The notes below the pieces were generated by a model. It did no database searches. It was not told the origin of the DNA and was given only the letters and a program-made list of their open reading frames with translations. From NCBI GenBank assembly GCA_022447625.1, contig JAKVAX010000006.1, positions 145,103 through 209,102 of the forward strand: a stretch of DNA of 64,000 nucleotides, read 5' to 3'. This DNA is from Flavobacteriales bacterium (GTDB taxonomy: Bacteria; Bacteroidota; Bacteroidia; Flavobacteriales_D; Sanyastnellaceae). Shown here piece by piece: positions 36,892 to 46,265 of the stretch. Position numbers and translations under genes: made by a program. Position 1 is the first letter of the stretch. Each line of letters opens with the position of its first letter.

Positions 36892-38645
36892 ATGGCACAA
36901 GGACACGAACATCACGAGGAAAGCTTCATTTCGAAGTACGTCTTTTCGATGGATCACAAGATGATCTCGAAGCAGTTCCTTATAACAGCGATCTTTATGG
37001 GTGTGGTAGCAGTCATGCTATCCATTCTATTCCGCCTTCAGTTGGGGTGGCCAGGAGAATCGTTCGCAATTCTTGAAACACTGCTAGGTAAGTGGGCTCC
37101 CGATGGGGTTCTAGACCGAAACGCATATCTCGCCTTGGTAACGATTCACGGTACCATCATGGTATTCTTCGTACTAACGGGTGGTCTTTCAGGTACTTTC
37201 TCGAACCTACTCATCCCGCTCCAAATTGGAGCGCGTGATATGGCTTCAGGATTCTTGAATATGCTTTCATACTGGTTCTTCCTAGTATCTAGTTTAATCA
37301 TGCTCTTCTCACTCTTCGTTGAAGGTGGTGCAGCCTCTGGAGGTTGGACAATCTATCCTCCGTTGAGTGCATTGCCACAGGCAATGCCAGGGTCAGGTAT
37401 GGGTATGACACTATGGTTGATCTCAATGGTACTCTTCGTAGCATCTTCGCTACTTGGAGGTCTGAACTATATTGTTACGATTGTAAACCTTCGTACGAAG
37501 GGAATGAAAATGACACGTCTTCCATTGACGATTTGGGCATTCCTTGTAACGGCGATTCTAGGCGTACTTTCATTCCCTGTTCTTGTATCAGCAGTAGTTC
37601 TTCTATTGATGGACCGTTCGATGGGAACAGCGTTCTACTTGAGTGATATTCACATCGCAGGAGAAGCACTTGACGTAACTGGGGGTTCACCTATTCTTTA
37701 CCAGCACTTGTTCTGGTTGTGCACCCTGAGGTATACATTGTTCTGCTACCAGCATTGGGTATCTCTTCAGAGATTATCTCTACGAATAGCCGTAAGCCGA
37801 TCTTCGGTTACCGTGCCATGATCGGATCAATCCTTGCGATCGGATTCCTTTCGTTTATCGTTTGGGGTCACCACATGTTCGTTACAGGTATGAACCCATT
37901 CATCGGATCAGTATTCGTATTCACTACGCTATTGATTGCGATTCCTTCTGCTGTGAAAGCATTTAATTACATCACAACACTGTGGAAAGGTAACATCAAG
38001 TTTACTCCAGCGATGTTGTTCTCAGTAGGTCTTGTATCGACGTTCGTAACAGGAGGTCTTACAGGAATCATCCTTGCTGATTCTGCGCTCGATGTTAACG
38101 TACACGATACCTATTTCGTAGTCGCCCACTTCCACATTGTTATGGGTATGTCGGCGATCTTCGGAATGCTTGGCGGTGTCTATCATTGGTTCCCGAAAAT
38201 GTTCGGTCGCATGATGAGTACGAAGTTAGGTTATGCTCACTTCTGGATCACACTTGTAGCGGGATTCGGGGTATTCTTCCCTATGCACTTCGTAGGTCTT
38301 GCTGGTGCTCCTCGTCGTTACTACGAGTACAGCAACTTTGACTACCTCGATTTTGTAATGGACTTGAACCCACTGATCTCGGTATTCGCAATCATTGGAG
38401 GTATTGCTCAGATTTTGTTCCTATACAACTTCTTCTACAGCATCTTCCGCGGTCAGCCTGCTACTGAGAACCCATGGCAGTCGAACACATTGGAGTGGAC
38501 GACACCTGTAGAACGTATCCACGGAAACTGGCCAGGAGCACTTCCTGAAGTACACCGTTGGGCTTACGATTACAGCAACCCGAACTACGAAGAAGACTTT
38601 GTTCCTCAAACTGTTCCTTTGAAAGAAGGGGAAGAGGATCACTGA
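36892..38645 (+). pseudogene. ctaD: Cytochrome c oxidase subunit I, frameshifted at helix VI
   Basis: The two overlapping frames (36892-37821 and 37719-38645) are the halves of one subunit I of about 585 residues. The first half carries HDKMISKQFL and ends in GGSPILYQHLFW; the second takes up HPEVYIVLLPALG, VWGHHMFVTGMNP and FVVAHFHIVMG with the CuB and heme ligands. The break falls at 37714-37722, where the conserved run WFFGHPEVY should be; about four bases seem to be missing. The His and Tyr of HPEVY form the active-site cross-link, so a product ending here would be dead. As the rest is perfectly conserved, an assembly error is likely, but it must be checked. Subunits III and IV are not next to it. 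Confidence 0.85.
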
Positions 38646-38687
38646 TCTATATAATATTCCACTAAAGGAGTCCGTATCTTTAAGACA

Positions 38688-39353
38688 ATGTCAATGAAGG
38701 TCCGGACTCTTTGTTTGTCTCTACTTTTTCTCGCCTACGGCGGAATCGGTGCCGTAGCTCAAGATGAGCTACCGGAATTGACCGACTCATTGGCCGTGGC
38801 CTTCGAACAAGAGCCTAAGCTCTTTGGGAGATTTGGTTCAACGAATGCCTTCATCACCGGAAGACCCGTTCGTACCTATGGAATCAAAGGAGGGGTCTCC
38901 TTTGGAGAACGTGTGAATGTGGGCATTGGCTACCACTGGCTCAAACATGGTGATACTTATATTTTCGACAACGATGGAGTAGAAGAGATCAGGGAACTTC
39001 GTCTCAGTTACATCGCTCCCTTTTTTGAATACGCTTTCATCCATAAGCGTAAATGGGAAGTCACCATTCCCTTCCAACTTGGATTAGGCAGAAGTTATGA
39101 ACTACTTGGAGACACCAATGGAAACGGAGACGCTTCCGCGCGAGCGAAAAGAAACGCCAGCACAGTCATCCTCTACGAACCGGGAATGGCCATTGAATAC
39201 CGCTTACTCAAATACTTCGGCGTAGGTGCCGGTGTTGGATTCCGTTTCATGCTCAAAAACAACCGAAACATCGATCAGCAATTCACCGCCCCCACCTGGG
39301 AACTCCGCTTCCGTATCCGTTTCGGTCAGATCTACAGAGACATCATAGAATAG
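38688..39353 (+). CDS. Exported beta-barrel-like protein
   Basis: The 221-residue product has a signal peptide (about 1-24, GIGAVAQ) followed by alternating short strands with aromatic ends ([45 protein letters not shown]), which suggests an outer-membrane barrel of 8 strands. No family is recognised with certainty. ATG at 38688 or 38694 are both possible starts. It follows ctaD by 43 bases but seems functionally separate. A dispersed near-palindrome copy (39134-39148) encodes DASARAK, closely like the DASAIAK made by the copy in purN. Confidence 0.75.
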   Translation: MSMKVRTLCLSLLFLAYGGIGAVAQDELPELTDSLAVAFEQEPKLFGRFGSTNAFITGRPVRTYGIKGGVSFGERVNVGIGYHWLKHGDTYIFDNDGVEEIRELRLSYIAPFFEYAFIHKRKWEVTIPFQLGLGRSYELLGDTNGNGDASARAKRNASTVILYEPGMAIEYRLLKYFGVGAGVGFRFMLKNNRNIDQQFTAPTWELRFRIRFGQIYRDIIE

Positions 39354-39363
39354 AAGATGGATC

Positions 39364-39398
39364 GTTCAACTTTCAACGTTCCTCGTTCAACCTTCCTT
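39364..39398. repeat. Heptamer array, five units of GTTCAAC
   Basis: Five in-phase units (GTTCAAC, TTTCAAC, GTTCCTC and so on) lie between the barrel-like gene stop and the ruvB promoter. Confidence 0.75.
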
Positions 39399-39401
39399 TC
39401 G

Positions 39402-39409
39402 TACATTTG
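39402..39409 (+). promoter_or_regulatory. -7 element TACATTTG of ruvB
   Basis: TACATTTG lies four bases before the ruvB ATG, so the transcript is nearly leaderless. The repeat array ends four bases upstream. Confidence 0.55.
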
Positions 39410-39412
39410 ACT

Positions 39413-40432
39413 ATGTCGTCTTTTGATTTCCATGATGAGGCTGCGAATAGCTCTGCAGAAGAGCTAGAGCGCGTGTTGAGACCCCAAACCTTCGATGACT
39501 TTACCGGACAACGTCAGGCCTTGGATAACCTCCAGATTTTCGTTGCTGCCGCAAAGCAACGTGAAGAAGCGCTAGACCACGTACTATTGCATGGCCCTCC
39601 AGGATTGGGAAAGACCACATTAGCCAACATCATTTCTATGGAAATGGGGGTGGATATCAAGACCACTTCGGGACCAGTTTTAGACAAGCCGGGTGATTTG
39701 GCCGGACTTCTCACCAACCTCGAAGAAAATGACGTCTTGTTCATAGATGAAATCCACCGGATGTCTCCGGTGATTGAAGAGTACTTGTACTCAGCAATGG
39801 AAGATTACCGTATCGACTTGGTGATAGATACCGGTCCAAATGCGCGTACCGTACAGATTGATTTGAATCCATTCACCTTGGTAGGTGCTACGACGCGTTC
39901 TGGGCTTCTTACAGCGCCATTACGGGCTCGTTTCGGTATCAATCTACGTCTGACCTATTACGACTCTAAAACGCTCACAGATATCGTAGAACGAAGCGCA
40001 GGTATTCTGAACATACCGATCAAGCCTGAAGCTTCTTATGAAATCGCTTCAAGATCCAGAGGTACGCCTCGTATTGCGAACGCATTGCTGCGTCGAGTAC
40101 GTGACTTTGCTCAGATCAAAGGAGATGGTACGATCAATTCTGAAATCACCCACATGGCCCTTAACGCCCTCAATGTAGATGGTAAGGGACTGGATGAAAT
40201 GGACAATCGTATACTCACGACGATCATCGAGAAGTTCAAGGGTGGTCCTGTGGGATTGACTACGATTGCTACGGCAGTGGGTGAAGATGCCGGTACACTT
40301 GAAGAAGTATATGAGCCATTCTTAATCCAAGAAGGCTTCTTGGTGCGTACCCCACGTGGTAGACAGGCCACAGAATTGGCATTCGCACACCTAGGCAAGG
40401 TTCCTGGCGGTAAAGACCAGCTCCTATTCTAA
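39413..40432 (+). CDS. ruvB: Holliday junction branch migration helicase RuvB
   Basis: RuvB drives branch migration with RuvA. The 339 residues contain [12 protein letters not shown], Walker [12 protein letters not shown], Walker [10 protein letters not shown], the sensor GATTRSGLL and [11 protein letters not shown], and a C-terminal winged helix ([13 protein letters not shown]). The TTG six bases upstream lies within the promoter, so the ATG at 39413 is taken. queG follows one base after the stop, a pairing often seen in Bacteroidota. Confidence 0.96.
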   Translation: MSSFDFHDEAANSSAEELERVLRPQTFDDFTGQRQALDNLQIFVAAAKQREEALDHVLLHGPPGLGKTTLANIISMEMGVDIKTTSGPVLDKPGDLAGLLTNLEENDVLFIDEIHRMSPVIEEYLYSAMEDYRIDLVIDTGPNARTVQIDLNPFTLVGATTRSGLLTAPLRARFGINLRLTYYDSKTLTDIVERSAGILNIPIKPEASYEIASRSRGTPRIANALLRRVRDFAQIKGDGTINSEITHMALNALNVDGKGLDEMDNRILTTIIEKFKGGPVGLTTIATAVGEDAGTLEEVYEPFLIQEGFLVRTPRGRQATELAFAHLGKVPGGKDQLLF

Positions 40433-40433
40433 C

Positions 40434-41369
40434 ATGACGAGCGCAGAGCTCAAGGCGGCAGAAAACAGCAAACTCATCAAGGGTCTTGCTGCTGAATGCG
40501 GTTTCCTTCATTGCAGTATTTCGAAGGCTGATTTCCTAGAAGAAGAAGCCTCAAGATTATCTCAATGGTTGAAAGATGATCGACATGGGAAGATGGGTTA
40601 CATGGCCAATCACTTTGACAAGCGACTTGATCCTCGACTATTGGTTCCAGGTTCCAAATCGGTGGTGACTCTCTTGTACAATTATTACAATCCTCAGAAG
40701 CAAACAAAAGACGCTCCGAAGCTTTCGATGTATGCCTATGGTGAAGACTACCATTATGTGGTCAAACGCCATATGAAAACGCTCGTTGAGCGCATTGAAG
40801 AGCGGATTGGTAAAGTAGAAGGAAGAGCATTTGTAGATTCTGCACCGGTGCTTGACAAAGCATGGGCCGTGCGCTCAGGAGCTGGGTGGATGGGGAAGCA
40901 CACCAATGTCATTCGAAAACAGGAGGGGAGTTACTTCTTCATTGCTGAGTTGATTATTGACTTAGAGCTGACACCAGATGGTCCTACTACAGACCACTGC
41001 GGAAAGTGCACCGCATGTATAGATGCTTGTCCTACCGGTGCCATCATTCAACCATACACGGTAGATGGTTCGCGATGTATCAGCTACTTCACCATTGAAT
41101 TAAAGGAGGCGATTCCTCAAGAGGTAAAAGGGCAATTCGACGATTGGATGTTTGGTTGCGATATCTGTCAAGAGGTGTGTCCGTGGAATCGCTTTGCGAA
41201 AGCACATAACGAACCAGCCTTCGAGCCAAAAGAAGGAACGCTTGACATGGATCGATCCGATTGGGTCGATATTACAAAAGAGGTGTTCAATGACATTTTC
41301 CGCAAGTCTGCGGTGAAGCGAACAGGGTATGAAGGGTTAACGAGAAATATTCGTTTCCTAGGAGATTAA
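40434..41369 (+). CDS. queG: Epoxyqueuosine reductase
   Basis: QueG reduces epoxyqueuosine to queuosine in tRNA wobble modification, using cobalamin and two 4Fe-4S clusters. The 311 residues hold the DUF1730 N-terminal domain ([27 protein letters not shown]), the [14 protein letters not shown] segment and the cluster motifs [16 protein letters not shown] and [11 protein letters not shown]. Size is normal for the short form without C-terminal HEAT repeats. It is co-directional with ruvB and ends tail-to-tail with a 63-residue gene, overlapping by four bases. Confidence 0.95.
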   Translation: MTSAELKAAENSKLIKGLAAECGFLHCSISKADFLEEEASRLSQWLKDDRHGKMGYMANHFDKRLDPRLLVPGSKSVVTLLYNYYNPQKQTKDAPKLSMYAYGEDYHYVVKRHMKTLVERIEERIGKVEGRAFVDSAPVLDKAWAVRSGAGWMGKHTNVIRKQEGSYFFIAELIIDLELTPDGPTTDHCGKCTACIDACPTGAIIQPYTVDGSRCISYFTIELKEAIPQEVKGQFDDWMFGCDICQEVCPWNRFAKAHNEPAFEPKEGTLDMDRSDWVDITKEVFNDIFRKSAVKRTGYEGLTRNIRFLGD

Positions 41370-41557
41370 GCGATGGCGTGTGGGAATGATTCCTGAATGA
41401 TATCTCCATAGATTGTGCCGAATTGCTGTACACACCAATTCTTTAGTGCAGGGATATCTTCTTTGCTTAAGCGAGAAATCGCTTTTTTCAATTCTTTCTT
41501 GAAGAGTAGACGGTCAAAACTCACCTTCGTCAAGATTTTCTTGCAGAACTCCAACAT
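41366..41557 (-). CDS. Small conserved-looking protein of 63 residues
   Basis: The product begins [15 protein letters not shown] and contains [21 protein letters not shown] and ends with [15 protein letters not shown] recall very similar short proteins near DNA-metabolism genes in other Bacteroidota, all of unknown function, so it is probably genuine. The longer frame (to 41677) adds a poor N-terminus and is not preferred. It is helical and basic. Its stop overlaps that of queG on the other strand. Confidence 0.7.
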   Translation of the reverse strand: MLEFCKKILTKVSFDRLLFKKELKKAISRLSKEDIPALKNWCVQQFGTIYGDIIQESFPHAIA

Positions 41558-41803
41558 ATCTTCCAGGTTTTTTGGGCGGGACCTAAAAATACGAATTGCT
41601 CTTCCAGAGATGCTAGTAGGTGCCACAAATGTTGTTAACAGATGGGTGTGGCAGGGGGGCGTATTTCTTTGGTCCATTATCTGACGCGAAAGTGGTGCTT
41701 TTTATTGTGTTCACTTGTAGGAATCAGTCTTACTTTGGCTTCTCTTTACATGCGATCGATGGCTGCTGATAAAGATCATTCTCGATCAACGCATTGAAAG
41801 CCG

Positions 41804-41811
41804 TACCTTTG
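41804..41811 (+). promoter_or_regulatory. -7 element TACCTTTG of trhO
   Basis: TACCTTTG fits TAnnTTTG and leaves a leader of about 55 bases before the trhO ATG. This makes upstream in-frame start candidates (41794) unlikely. Confidence 0.5.
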
Positions 41812-41871
41812 CAGCTCGTTCACTCCGAAAGTCGGTTTGAAGTGGTATCACGTATAACATGTAATTGTACG

Positions 41872-42942
41872 ATGAAAAAGCTTTACAACAAGGTCGATCG
41901 AAGGGAACTGATGAAGCGTATGGAAGATAGCACTGTGCCCCGCACAACTATCTCGTTCTATAAGTACGCACGTATTCAGAACCCTGATTTTTTCCGCGAT
42001 TTCCTCTACGTTAATTGGGAGGAGCTAGGTGTTTTTGGCCGCACCTACGTAGCGTCAGAAGGTGTTAATGCACAAATCTCTATCCCAAGTGAGAATGTAA
42101 ATGCATTTCGTGAGCACCTCTACAGTGTTACTTTCCTAGATGGTATCCGTTTGAATATCTCAGTTGACGACGATGGTAAATCGTTTTATAAGCTGAAGAT
42201 TAAAGTGCGCGATAAAATCGTTGCTGATGGTCTGGATGATGAATCGTTCGATGTCACACAACGAGGAAAGCATGTCAATGCTGAAGAGTTCAACGAACTG
42301 ACCTCTGACCCTGATACGATCTTGGTTGACATGCGTAATCACTACGAATCTGAAGTAGGGCATTTCAAAGGAGCCATTCTCCCTGACGTGGATACCTTCC
42401 GCGAGGAGTTGGATATGGTGACCGACATGCTTGAAGAAGACAAAGACCGTAAGGTGGTGATGTACTGCACAGGTGGAATTCGTTGTGAGAAAGCGAGTGC
42501 TTGGTTTAAGCATCAAGGCTACCACAACGTTTATCAGCTGAACGGTGGAATCATCGAGTACACGCGCCAAGTTCGTGAGGGAGATCTTGAGAACCGTTAC
42601 GTTGGAAAGAACTTTGTATTTGACGAGCGTCGTGCGGAGCGGATTACCGATGACGTGATCTCACTATGCCACCAATGTGGCGAACCATGTGATGACCATA
42701 CGAACTGTGTGAACGTCGCATGCAATCTGCTTTTCATCCAATGTGAGAAGTGTAAGGCAAAATATAACAACTGCTGCTGTACGGAATGTCAAGAGATTCA
42801 TGCGCTTCCAGAAGAAGAGCAGAAGGAATTGCGCAAAGGCAAGGAAAACAGCAATAAGATTTTCCGAAAAGGACGTTCAGAGTCGTTAAAATTCCAGGAT
42901 TCTTCTAAGAAAAAGGCACAAGAGACGGCAGGAGAAGCCTAA
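41872..42942 (+). CDS. trhO: tRNA uridine(34) hydroxylase, rhodanese-like
   Basis: TrhO (formerly YceA) makes 5-hydroxyuridine at position 34 of some tRNAs with oxygen. The 356-residue product has the N-terminal UPF0176 domain (GVFGRTYVASEGVNAQISIP), a rhodanese domain (LVDMRNHYESEVGHF) with the active-site Cys in VMYCTGGIRCEKA, and a Cys-rich C-terminal part (CHQCGEPCDDH, CEKCKAKYNNCCC) that may bind metal. The start at 41872 (MKKLYNK) follows the promoter. An exported protein follows after nine bases. Confidence 0.93.
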   Translation: MKKLYNKVDRRELMKRMEDSTVPRTTISFYKYARIQNPDFFRDFLYVNWEELGVFGRTYVASEGVNAQISIPSENVNAFREHLYSVTFLDGIRLNISVDDDGKSFYKLKIKVRDKIVADGLDDESFDVTQRGKHVNAEEFNELTSDPDTILVDMRNHYESEVGHFKGAILPDVDTFREELDMVTDMLEEDKDRKVVMYCTGGIRCEKASAWFKHQGYHNVYQLNGGIIEYTRQVREGDLENRYVGKNFVFDERRAERITDDVISLCHQCGEPCDDHTNCVNVACNLLFIQCEKCKAKYNNCCCTECQEIHALPEEEQKELRKGKENSNKIFRKGRSESLKFQDSSKKKAQETAGEA

Positions 42943-42951
42943 CTTAGGAAT

Positions 42952-43677
42952 ATGCCTAAGCGATTACTTACCCCGATTTTTTTCTTTTTCGTCGTTTCTG
43001 CTTTCTGCCAAGGGTACTATGATCCTGGTGGAGAAGGCTGGTATGAGAACATGGCCAAGCAGCAGCTTCGCCAATTGAAATCTGGTGCCCTTTTGATTCG
43101 CCTTCCTGAGAATGAAGTGGCCATTCAAGCTGCCAAAGATCGTGGCTTCATGAAACGTGCTGAGTCGATGCAGGCTGAACTGGATGCCAAGAATACTGAG
43201 CTAATGCGCGCCTTTGAGGAGTCGTTTACGTTTTGTTCGGGTTACGTTTTACCCGCTAGCGATACCAAACATGTGATTGCCCAGCAATGGGATTCCATTC
43301 AATACGTGAATAAGGAGCTACAAGAAGATCCCACGATTCAATTTGGCGGTGGTAGTTTCTTAACAGCGGAGATTACGCTACTTCGTGCTGACACAGCGTC
43401 GTTCGAAGGAGACATCGTTTGGAGACGCAATGAAGATGGTGAACTCTACGAAACGCGCACGTCGAATGGTGGTCCAGATCCTGGCTTCGAAGCTTTAATC
43501 ATCAAGAGCGACGAGTTGGTGCAATTGCATGATCCATTCCCTTACTGGGTGCGAACTTGGAGTAGTTTACCTTGGAAGCGTGACATTAATCGCGTGGTGG
43601 AGATTATGAACGAAAAACTTACGATGTGGTATGAACGCTGGGATCTCCATCCCGAACACCTAGATGAAAAGAAGTAG
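42952..43677 (+). CDS. Exported protein of unknown function
   Basis: The 241-residue product starts with a strong signal peptide (MPKRLLTPIFFFFVVSAFCQ) and then a mixed alpha/beta part: a helical region with KSGALLIRLPENEVAIQAAKDRG, the segment GSFLTAEITLLRADTASFEGD and a C-terminal region rich in Trp (YWVRTWSSLPWKRD). No family is recognised with certainty. It lies nine bases after trhO, so it may be co-transcribed. The C-terminal 18 bases overlap the end of the opposing DUF3667 gene. Confidence 0.7.
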   Translation: MPKRLLTPIFFFFVVSAFCQGYYDPGGEGWYENMAKQQLRQLKSGALLIRLPENEVAIQAAKDRGFMKRAESMQAELDAKNTELMRAFEESFTFCSGYVLPASDTKHVIAQQWDSIQYVNKELQEDPTIQFGGGSFLTAEITLLRADTASFEGDIVWRRNEDGELYETRTSNGGPDPGFEALIIKSDELVQLHDPFPYWVRTWSSLPWKRDINRVVEIMNEKLTMWYERWDLHPEHLDEKK

Positions 43678-44427
43678 CAGCACGACCACTACAATTGACA
43701 CGATGGCAATGAAAATGAACATCAAGATTTGCCCAAGAATCGCGGAAATCACCCCATAGGCAAAAGCCTCCCCACGTGGAATTCCCATCCAGCCATTGAC
43801 GATTTGCATAACCACAACGGCGGTGATGATCTATGATACTCCCATACTTAAGGTCATCATATCCGGTGCAAAAAAGTAGAGGGGCACCATGAATATTCCG
43901 TAGAAAGAGGTTTGACCTACGAGGTAGATACTCGCGATCATATGCTCTGCATAGTTGTACCCCTTCTTTCGCAGCAAAAGCCAAGTAGATAAGGCATAAA
44001 AAGGCAGAACGATAATGATCAACAAGTTCAAGAACCGTTTAATTCCTTCGCCTAACTGTTGCTGAAAGACTGCTTGAGACTCCGTTTGATCTGCCTGCTC
44101 GAAATAAGAAAAGGCTTCTTGTTGCGTATCGAATATCCCAGACCACACCGTCAATACGGCGGAAATTGTCACCAAAATAAACGCGTAACGGAATGGAGGA
44201 AAATATGGCCTTGTCTTCCCCTCAATGTAATCTTTGATCACCGTTCCAGGACGAATGGCCATTTGGATAATGGTAAACAGAAACCCCCGCTCTACATTGG
44301 TAATGGCACTGAATAACTGTGTAAAAGCACTCTTCACAGTCCAACGACCTTTCATCGCACGCTGACCACACTCGTGGCACCATTCGCCGTGTAACTCCGC
44401 ACCACAGTTTTTGCAGGAAGGTTCCAT
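43660..44427 (-). pseudogene. DUF3667 membrane protein interrupted by an amber codon
   Basis: From ATG 44427 the frame gives a zinc-ribbon start CKNCGAELHGEWCHECGQR, then GFLFTIIQMAIRPGTVIKDYIEG and FPPFRYAF, the DUF3667 signature, followed by membrane helices. A TAG at 43831-43833 stops the frame after about 198 residues, but the same frame continues for 56 more codons to a TAG at 43660-43662, encoding clear membrane sequence (AVVVMQIVNGWMGIPRG, then a run rich in Ile and Val). So the natural product was about 255 residues. Nonsense mutation, sequencing error or readthrough are possible. Confidence 0.75.
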
Positions 44428-44477
44428 CGATGTAAAGCTAAAAAAAGAAAAGTAGGCTGTAGGCGGTATGCTGTTAT

Positions 44478-44495
44478 GGGCACGCCTGCGTGCCC
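44478..44495. other. Short perfect hairpin without a T run
   Basis: GGGCACG (44478-44484) and CGTGCCC (44489-44495) form a 7-bp stem with a CCTG loop between the DUF3299 gene and the DUF3667 gene. There is no T run, so it may be an RNA processing or stability structure rather than a terminator. Confidence 0.5.
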
Positions 44496-44500
44496 GTAAC

Positions 44501-44542
44501 TGTCCACGGTCCACAGTCCACCGTCTACGGTCTATGCTCCGT
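44501..44542. repeat. Heptamer array, six units of NGTCCAC, covering a stop codon
   Basis: Units TGTCCAC, GGTCCAC, AGTCCAC and then decayed forms with period 7. The stop codon of the DUF3299 gene (complement at 44525-44527) and its last codons lie within the array. Same word family as the arrays at 8452 and 55148. Confidence 0.75.
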
Positions 44543-45088
44543 GCACCCGTCGAGAATGTAGTTCATCTGATACACATCGTCTGCGTTCAGCTTGAAGGTG
44601 CCTTTGAACGTGAGTCGTTCGTCGGTTTCGTACTTACGGGTTTTGCTTTTGAATCGGAGGTCAACTACCGATTCAGGACCTGCGCCACCACAGAAGAAGC
44701 AGTTGGCGAATGGGTAGCGAGAAACTACGTAGAAGTCTTCGTCGTAATCAACTGGGATAATGTATCCGGTGATGTAGACTTCTTGTCCTTCGAGGGCTTT
44801 AACTGACTCGCCGAAGGTTGGCTTCCAGTAGTAGGCGTCGAGTTCTTCTACATATACATCGCGGAAATCAACGTCTGTGAGTTGTTTCCAAGTGAGTTCT
44901 TTCGGTGCATCTTCCGATTCCGCGCTAGCGAATGTTTCTTCAACAGAAGGAAGCGTGGTGCGGTAGCGAGCAACATCAGCTATATTAGTAGACGCTACAG
45001 GAGCCGGGGCACAACTTGTACTCAGGTTCAACGCCGCAACCGTTATGATTGCCATTACCACTGCTGTATATTTGATGTACTTAACCAT
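44525..45088 (-). CDS. DUF3299 lipoprotein
   Basis: The 187-residue product has a lipoprotein signal with lipobox LSTSC (Cys about 26). The DUF3299 part shows TWKQLTDVDF, KALEGQEVYITGYIIPV and the Cys motif NCFFCGGAGPESVVD. DUF3299 proteins often lie next to ABC transporters of the LolCDE/MacB type and their function is unknown; the Cys pair suggests metal binding. It overlaps the permease gene by eight bases, so they are one operon. One dispersed near-palindrome copy lies at 44918-44932. The 3' end is embedded in a heptamer array. Confidence 0.85.
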   Translation of the reverse strand: MVKYIKYTAVVMAIITVAALNLSTSCAPAPVASTNIADVARYRTTLPSVEETFASAESEDAPKELTWKQLTDVDFRDVYVEELDAYYWKPTFGESVKALEGQEVYITGYIIPVDYDEDFYVVSRYPFANCFFCGGAGPESVVDLRFKSKTRKYETDERLTFKGTFKLNADDVYQMNYILDGCTEHRP

Positions 45089-46265
45089 CTGCTAACGTCT
45101 TTGAGATATCGATCTTCACTGCAGTAAATGCAGGCAACAACGATGCCACAATTCCTACAAAGATAGTCATTACCACCAGTAGCCATTCGCTAGGCACCAG
45201 CCAAAGATTGCCAAAGTCATACTGGAAAGAGCTTTTCAAAACGCTCGCGAGAATCCAAAGTCCGACACGAGAAAGCAGCAATCCGAAGACCATTCCCATG
45301 AAAGTCAGTGATAACCCTTCGAGGATGATCAAACTGAAGAGTTTGCCTTGTGAAGCCCCCATAGTACGCATCAAAGCCAGTTCGTACTTACGTTCACGAA
45401 GGCTGTTGAATAGGCTGATGAAGATGCTTAAGATGGAAAGGAAGATGACCACGTACGCAATCGCTTGAATAGTCCCCATTCCAATTCCGAAGTTCGTTTG
45501 TAGACGGTTAATCTCGATCGACGGCAGTGCGATTTGCATGTTGGTGTCTTCCAGCATTCTTGGAAGCGCCATGATAGCCATTGGATTCTTCTTCTTCAAG
45601 AGCATCGCTGTGATTTCTTCGTCTGGTTTTTCTCCCGTCTCTTCTTCTACATACTCATGCACACCCCAGATTGATTCCATTGGAGTTAATAGAAGTTTGT
45701 CGATGACCGAACCACTTGGCTCAAAGATGCCGACTACCGTGAATGCATGGTTGGTATGCACATCTGTTTCGTCTGTTAAACCGTGTGCACTGAAGAAGTT
45801 GTCTCCAATTTTTAATCCGGTGGCTTCCGCTACCGCGGAACCGATAGTGGCAGAATAAGTCGCGGAGAATAATTCCCCTTCCGCGATAGCGACACCATAA
45901 TGCTCATGCAATTGAGGCGTAGTACCTACGATTCGGTAAGAGCGGTAATTGTCTCCGTAGGCCAATGGAATGCCTTCTTCGATGTATGGATGCTTGGCGA
46001 TGCGCTCTGCTTCCTTGCGAGAGATATTACCCGTTGGAGCATCCACATGGTAAACGTTGGCAAGGATGAGTTGAAGGGGAGACCCCTTCGCGCCGAGCAC
46101 CATGTCAATGTCTTTGATGTCGCGGTCAAACTGCTCTTGCAAGTTCTGTTCAACATTCAACATGAGTGAGATGATTCCCACTCCAAAACCGAGGAGGACC
46201 AAACTCAAAATGGTGTTGAGTGGCTTCGAAAAGATGTTCCGGAACGCGATCTTCAGCAGATTCAT
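45081..46265 (-). CDS. ABC transporter permease, FtsX/MacB type
   Basis: The 394-residue permease has an N-terminal helix (LLKIAFRNIFSKPLNTILSL), a large periplasmic part, and three C-terminal helices with the FtsX motif ALMRTMGASQGKLFSLIILEG. Such proteins move lipoproteins or peptides, or work as mechanotransmitters rather than importers. It overlaps the ATPase gene by four bases and the DUF3299 lipoprotein gene by eight. Two near-palindrome copies (45825-45840 and 45879-45892) lie only 40 bases apart. Confidence 0.88.
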   Translation of the reverse strand: MNLLKIAFRNIFSKPLNTILSLVLLGFGVGIISLMLNVEQNLQEQFDRDIKDIDMVLGAKGSPLQLILANVYHVDAPTGNISRKEAERIAKHPYIEEGIPLAYGDNYRSYRIVGTTPQLHEHYGVAIAEGELFSATYSATIGSAVAEATGLKIGDNFFSAHGLTDETDVHTNHAFTVVGIFEPSGSVIDKLLLTPMESIWGVHEYVEEETGEKPDEEITAMLLKKKNPMAIMALPRMLEDTNMQIALPSIEINRLQTNFGIGMGTIQAIAYVVIFLSILSIFISLFNSLRERKYELALMRTMGASQGKLFSLIILEGLSLTFMGMVFGLLLSRVGLWILASVLKSSFQYDFGNLWLVPSEWLLVVMTIFVGIVASLLPAFTAVKIDISKTLADG

